Positions 60,401 through 64,000 of a stretch of DNA of 64,000 bases are shown here, piece after piece. The position numbers and the translations under genes are program-made. Origin of the DNA: Hydractinia symbiolongicarpus (lineage: Eukaryota; Cnidaria; Hydrozoa; Anthoathecata; Hydractiniidae). Within the stretch, counting starts at the first letter, position 1. The number at the start of each line of letters is the position of its first letter. The notes under the pieces are model-generated. The model was given only the letters and a program-made list of their open reading frames with translations, made no database searches and was not told where the DNA came from. The DNA lies in the NCBI RefSeq assembly GCF_029227915.1, contig NC_079889.1, positions 10,540,001 through 10,604,000 on the forward strand. Direction: 5' to 3'.

Positions 60401-62931
60401 TTATACTTTGCCAATACAGAAATATGGTAATCTATTATTAAATTACCACAGCATGAATGTCAAAAAAATTTAATTACCTCAGCCGAATCATCATTTTGCA
60501 CAAATTCTTCTCCACCATTATTAACATCATTATTTCCAATATTATCTCCAACATTGTTACTAATGCCATTGTTATTATCGTCCGCTGCATTTTCATTACT
60601 ATCAAAATCTTCTTCATCTTCCATTCCTTCTTCACCGCCATCTTCATTGCTGTTCATCAAATCGTTTTCAGCACCTTCCATACCTTCATCTGTGCCCTCA
60701 TCCAAGCTTTCGTCTCCCATTTCATCACCCATTTCATCTCCCATTTCGTCTCCCATTCCCTCGCCCATTTCCTCACCCATTTCCTCACCATCAAGTGCTT
60801 GATCATTGTCAGCTGCAGCATTTTGATCTGAGTTAGGCACATTCTGACGAGGCTGTGCTTTATAAACAACAGCACCCTTTGGTATCACAGAGCGAGCATT
60901 TATACGACCACTAAAATCTTCAAAGTCATGATCAATGTCAAAATAAAATGCCTCTCTGTCATGTGTTAAATGCGTTATATCTATAAAATTCTTTTTATGC
61001 GGTTTTTCTGCAGATTTAGTAATATTTTTATCTGTTGAAGTTGGGTTCTTTTTATGATGATGTTTAGTAACATGTATGGTCTTTGTTGATACGTAATTTA
61101 AAAACACCAGCACTACTGCAAATAGCAGTACCCTAAAAAAACAGCAGACAAAAGCATTTATAAGAATTCTAACTGCTCGGTAATATTACCAAAAAACAAA
61201 CACTTTAATGTCAGAAATTTTCGTGAGCAGCAAGTTTTTGCATTTTATAAAAAGTTATTGTCGCATAACAATTGAATTTTATTATGTTTTGTTGAATTTG
61301 TTTATGTGAATGTAAATTTTTTTGTTACTAACAAAAAGTATATTTATGTATACGGTATTGGCTACATATAAGGCCTAACATGGTGGATTATGCATTATCT
61401 GTGGCATGCAAGATCTACAATGTTATGGTAATATTCTTCAGCGTCATAAAGGCTGCAGTCCATCGTGAAAGTTACATCACGATCTCTATGATCTAATATT
61501 GTGAAATTTGCAATCCTCATTATGTTGGGCATTAAGAAATGTTTGAGATGTTTTAAATCATTTCTTACAAAATGTGGTAAGCTTTTAAGCTTTAAGAAAG
61601 CTTTTTAATTCTTTATTAACAGAAAATGAAAAAAATTGAGCCTATTTGCTGTTATATTTGAAAAATGAATTATATAAAAATATAGAGATGTTTTTAGCTG
61701 AGTTTTTTACAGAAGAATCGACTCACAAACAGTGGTTAAAGTAGTGGTTAAAAAATCTGGCAAATTTGGGTCTTTGAGAGAATAAAGTTGACGTAATTAA
61801 GCTAATTTCATAAGAAAGAGCTTGGGAATCTAGGAATCCTATTTTTTAAAAAATCTTTATTGGTCTTCAAGATATATACAATCAATTTCACTGATTATGG
61901 AAAATTTTGATATTATTGAGTAATGTAAAGTGCCAGAAGCCCAAACGGATGCCTTGGTAAAATGCTTTTAAGTCCTAAATTTGAAAAAGAAATCCAGTTA
62001 TTCAAAAAAAAATCATTCATTAGATTTCTAGCTAAGCTATTTCATATAAAATTAAATTCTTTTCACACAGCTTTAAATAATAAATAAATTCGCCAAATAC
62101 AAATAGCTAGCTAAACTTTAAAACAAACTAGTTTTAGAAATCTGATTTCCTACTTTATCTGTCATATATATATACTCTTCGAAACCATGTAAAGGCATTT
62201 TAACATTCAGTTATCACCAGTCAAATACATTGCACGTGAGATTGTTTACTTTTTTGTTCCGTGGGAGATACTCACGTAATGTATGCGCCGTAGATTAGTG
62301 GTTATAGCTCTCGTACTCTGTGCGGGAGACCGGGGTTCGATTCCTCTTCTGCGGCGATTCAGTATGGGCGAGTGAATGTTACCATAGCCCCGGGTTGACC
62401 CAAGCCATGTGAGGAAATTGGGGAGATGGCACAAAAATGAGCATCTAATATATTTGCTCTACAGAAAACAGGAGCGTCCCACTCTTATTTGTCATCGTTT
62501 AAATTTTTGCTCATATTAAAGTTTACGAAATATTAGTTATTTTAACTTAACCCTGTCAAAGTAGTCTGAAATCTTGTTCAGGTTAAGAAAGAAAAATATT
62601 TTAGCTTTCAATTTGTTTGTACGAAACGTGTGGGTTCGCGCCTTTTTCTGTCAAAATAATTTGTTTTTGACTAGATTCAAAAATCGCCGACAGTTTAAAG
62701 CAGTTCAAAGCAATTTCTCCTACAGAGCTTTAACTCTAAATTTGCAAGAATTGTAGTAAAAAGACAGTTAACTGTAAATAAAGTGAAATAGTGATTATTG
62801 AAAATAAAAACCGCACGCAGTAGCTTGGTGTTTATTCATAGCATGCCTATGGTGCGCTCTACATGCAGAGACAGCAAGACGACATATTAACATCGAAAAA
62901 AGAAAATCAGTGAAACTTACTTGTTTCTCAT
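45159..62931 (-). CDS. Large secreted protein with five VWA domains, Gly-rich and PDGKPVGPNG repeats (27 exons)
   Basis: Exons 5' to 3': 62921-62931, 60478-61132, 60068-60176, 59006-59173, 58128-58253, 56664-57596, 56082-56230, 55642-55876, 55267-55461, 54995-55060, 54726-54779, 54230-54423, 53825-54017, 53182-53340, 52861-52968, 52414-52676, 51902-52160, 51551-51664, 51028-51193, 50332-50675, 50128-50226, 49926-50018, 49562-49770, 49111-49300, 48589-48714, 45722-48379, 45159-45409. The sum is 8,127 nt (2,708 aa plus stop), with phase closing at all 26 junctions. The start MRNKVLLFAVVLVFLNY is a signal peptide split after codon 3, so the product is secreted. No membrane helix follows. I recognise the VWA modules but not the whole protein; an extracellular matrix, capsule or adhesive role is inference from composition. 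Confidence 0.85.
45722..48379 (-). CDS. Repeat exon: PDGKPVGPNG tandem units (residues ~1740-2625)
   Basis: A single exon of 886 codons. After a short VWA-adjacent segment and a Gly/Pro/Ala linker, more than 30 tandem units follow. The N-terminal units are 17 residues (GPDGKPVGPNGEAPNGV); later units are 22 residues (adding GEGPGG). The DNA shows 51- and 66-base periods at about 45960-47980. The sequence is Pro/Gly/Asn rich, carries one Lys per unit and is low in aromatics, so it should be an unordered or PPII-like extensible spacer. It is not a strict Gly-X-Y collagen. The opposite strand is also open throughout, an effect of the repeat. Confidence 0.9.
48589..49770 (-). CDS. VWA domain 5 (exons 49562-49770, 49111-49300, 48589-48714)
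   Basis: The domain begins VNLIILVDTTKKENMD; the metal-site motif has become D-T-T-K-K, so the Ser positions are lost. Other VWA features remain: TPVTLISFGGEP, CKTGKALMFV (MIDAS Thr region) and SVVLLISRSKSADD. Binding through metal is doubtful. Confidence 0.82.
49926..50226 (-). CDS. Linker 4: Pro-rich segment plus Trp motif (exons 50128-50226, 49926-50018)
   Basis: The first exon is Pro/Gln rich (KSPQQQPDTGPQPISPPGD). The second carries SWDWSKM, the counterpart of the Trp motif before every other VWA domain of this protein. Confidence 0.75.
50332..51193 (-). CDS. VWA domain 4 (exons 51028-51193, 50332-50675)
   Basis: ASVGFLIDGTNTHHFDVLQK gives a DxTxT metal-site variant. KTGSAISSFEEIF carries the Thr loop, and KILFLLTTGKSDDD is the fourth strand with a conserved acidic turn. 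ISIFALGIGKDIKNSEL is the fifth strand. It is among the best preserved VWA copies. Confidence 0.88.
51551..51664 (-). CDS. Linker 3 with Trp motif
   Basis: This exon encodes KSDIVKTWTWKTFGVSFSYG, preceding VWA 4. It has the paired-Trp motif found before the other VWA domains, plus one Cys. Confidence 0.78.
51902..52676 (-). CDS. VWA domain 3 (exons 52414-52676, 51902-52160)
   Basis: ANIGILVDGVEAQNFGFVRR shows the first VWA strand, but the metal motif reads D-G-V-E-A, so both Ser/Thr positions are gone. SYVTIIVYGSKPF and RKTGAALQSM follow, then NVLYVLQQGPSADN. The fold is clear; metal binding is probably lost. Confidence 0.85.
52861..52968 (-). CDS. Linker 2 with Trp motif
   Basis: This exon encodes about 36 residues ending VQSKWNWRSGMKGIRYG before VWA 3. 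It matches the Trp-rich linkers before the other VWA domains. Confidence 0.78.
53182..54423 (-). CDS. VWA domain 2 (exons 54230-54423, 53825-54017, 53182-53340)
   Basis: ANLAFVIDGTNSELIMFIQR carries an intact D-x-T-x-S metal motif. TYVTIMAYGRDQYRIASW, FRNTGAALSSML (Thr loop) and LLFLLVTGTSTDKD follow in the usual order. The three-exon split matches VWA 1 and VWA 5, consistent with internal duplication. Confidence 0.88.
54726..55060 (-). CDS. Linker 1: His-rich and Trp-rich exons (54995-55060, 54726-54779)
   Basis: The first exon gives SSMHATHHHGHSHK, a possible metal-binding His cluster. The second gives EWWFRVWGWYRYIGLRYG, the most Trp-rich version of the pre-VWA motif. The His exon is required: joining its neighbours directly would create a stop codon. 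Confidence 0.75.
55267..56230 (-). CDS. VWA domain 1 (exons 56082-56230, 55642-55876, 55267-55461)
   Basis: ASIGFLIDGSISKHLSMIQR has the canonical D-x-S-x-S metal motif. SYISISTYGPTVTM, KPNTGGRKIGEALEHYYKLY (Thr loop) and KMILFLFVKGASQGD follow. The last exon adds a very basic tail (GGRRRRRGSIF). Confidence 0.88.
56664..58253 (-). CDS. Gly-rich basic region (exons 58128-58253, 56664-57596)
   Basis: After a short acidic-to-neutral segment, the larger exon encodes about 310 residues dominated by Gly with Met, Lys, Arg and Ser. It contains RISGGG repeats and at least five GGRFGGKM units (24-base DNA period at about 57015-57135), then Met/Lys-rich GGKMG units. It ends in a strongly basic segment with KWDWRRYLPGFKYE, the Trp motif before VWA 1. 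The composition is like silk, cuticle or adhesive Gly-rich proteins. Confidence 0.85.
59006..61132 (-). CDS. Signal-peptide end and acidic region (exons 60478-61132, 60068-60176, 59006-59173)
   Basis: Exon 2 completes the signal peptide, then gives a basic His/Lys stretch (HVTKHHHKK), MGDEMGDEMGDEMGDE repeats and long Asp/Glu/Asn runs. Exons 3 and 4 are also almost wholly acidic (DDDEDEDDTDDEESFDNDED). Such a run is typical of calcium-binding or polyelectrolyte matrix proteins and contrasts with the basic Gly-rich region that follows. Confidence 0.85.
62285..62455 (+). repeat. Complete tRNA-derived SINE in intron 1 of the VWA gene
   Basis: The head gcgccgtagattagtggtta has an A-box match and ggttcgattcc is a B-box. 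The body has tgacccaagcca, attggggaga and aaaatgagcat. It lies opposite to the gene, between exons 1 and 2. A tRNA gene proper is unlikely because the 3' half continues into SINE body. Confidence 0.75.
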
Positions 62932-64000
62932 AGTTATACCAATTATCCTAAACCATAAAGCGTCTATCTTCGGAAGCGCTTGTGAAATAAATGAATTCCT
63001 GTTGAACCTAAGTTAGAAGTATTTTTGCGTTACCATATTCACACCATTATTGGTTCCAGATTCACACTTTCTACTATCAAAAGGTGAGCTTCTCAGATGT
63101 GCAAGCTAGCGTGGAAAGTTAATGAAGCGTGAAATCTTTCAATTAAGTTTATCTATGTTGAACAAGCAGACAAAACTGGATGTCGAATGGGGAAGAAAAT
63201 TTTTAAATGTTAGTAAATAATTTGACATCAATACACACGCTTTTTAATAATAAATATATTCCTTATAATGATATTAGTCTTGGTGGGATTTCAGAGTACA
63301 AAAAATAGGTCATTGTTAAGAACAATAGAGAAATAGGGATAATGAACAACCCAGTCAGAATTTTCATATTCTTATAAACAACAACGTAAAATAATGGATA
63401 GAAATATTTCGTGACCATACCCAGGTCGCAAACAGACAAAACAGATTTTTTTTACGACCTTACACCTAAACTAAGCAGATCCTGACCTTCAGAGCTTTCG
63501 CTGTCACAATTTTAGTAATAAAAGCACTGTAGGCAGATCAACTGCAACACCAAAGAGTCCTACAGATATCTACTTTCATTTAATGCCTGATAAGACAGTT
63601 CCTGAAATGAGTTATCGTCATTGGTGATATAACAACATGCATGTTAAAAAATAGATTTAGCTATAAGACTTTAGTATCAGATGAAAAATTTAAGATTATT
63701 AAAGACGGAAAAATAATCAGGTGATACACTTTTTTATTTTGGAAGAAATCAGGTTAAAGGTTTTTAATATCCTGTGTTCATTCTAAGCAAGTTTCTAAAT
63801 TTATATGCAAGAAGCGGGATCTCCTCAAAGATAGTCGGATGTCATTCTGTTGTATTCGTTAATTTTAAGTATACTTTCGATTTTTCAGGATACCCTACTC
63901 GACATTTACCTTGTTACCTGAAAAAGTTTCTTTACTTAGATTTTTTTCTCATTTCTACAAATAGTACAATTTTTTTTTTAATTTTTTAAAAAGCGACTAG
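62932..64000. other. Upstream flank of the VWA gene, no supported gene
   Basis: It should contain the VWA gene promoter and 5' UTR, but I cannot fix a transcription start. No other coding signal is visible up to the window end. Confidence 0.5.

Noticed and set aside
60554-60831. Ser-rich and Ile/His-rich plus-strand frames
   Set aside because: Antisense of the Asp/Glu/Asn runs in exon 2 of the VWA gene.
62285-62356. tRNA gene
   Set aside because: A and B boxes are present, but the sequence continues into a SINE body found at two other loci, and the tRNA cloverleaf is imperfect.
1-64000. CRISPR arrays, bacterial operons, prophage or virus genomes
   Set aside because: Spliced genes, SINEs and animal domain architectures show nuclear animal DNA; no direct repeat-spacer pattern or viral gene set was seen.

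Overview
The window is animal nuclear DNA. It is AT-rich and its protein-coding genes are split by many short introns with clean GT/AG borders. The gene content and mobile elements (copper amine oxidase, death-fold protein, many VWA modules, THAP transposases, SWIM-type and P2X7-tail-like fragments, tRNA-derived SINEs) fit an invertebrate, most likely a cnidarian. I cannot fix the species. All four intact genes are read from the minus strand. I built the multi-exon models by hand from splice sites and codon phase; no transcript was available.

1-10.9 kb: a tandem segmental duplication. Unit A (about 1069-6916) carries a complete three-exon copper amine oxidase (predicted 790 aa, type II membrane protein). 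Unit B (about 6924-10865) carries a broken copy that lost most of exon 2, has a stop in the exon 2 stub and has a 1-nt frameshift in exon 3. A tRNA-type SINE in intron 2 is split differently in the two units. Hairpin-plus-CTAG repeats that resemble Helitron ends sit in unit A and are absent at the matching site of unit B.

12.4-24.7 kb: one minus-strand gene of about 13 exons (predicted about 1,560 aa). It joins an unrecognised N-terminal domain, a Death domain, a superfamily-1 helicase-like NTPase, an FN3-like domain and ankyrin repeats. This NLR-like layout, with a helicase motor where a NACHT domain would be expected, is the strongest candidate here for an undescribed system.

29.3-30.2 kb: a single-exon seven-helix receptor with altered class A signature motifs. 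30-42 kb is gene-poor and built from mobile and tandem repeats: a nested tandem repeat (33.4-36.1 kb), an inverted-repeat-bounded element with SWIM and THAP fragments (36.2-37.8 kb), a decayed THAP/DDE transposase of probable Kolobok type (39.1-41.1 kb), a 30-bp perfect foldback, and a P2X7-tail-like fragment that contains telomere-like repeats.

45.2-62.9 kb: a 27-exon minus-strand gene for a predicted 2,708-aa secreted protein. Its order is signal peptide, acidic region, Gly-rich basic region, five VWA domains each preceded by a Trp-rich linker, a long PDGKPVGPNG-type repeat and a Cys-containing C-terminus. It looks like an extracellular structural or adhesive protein. Its codon phase closes at all 26 junctions.
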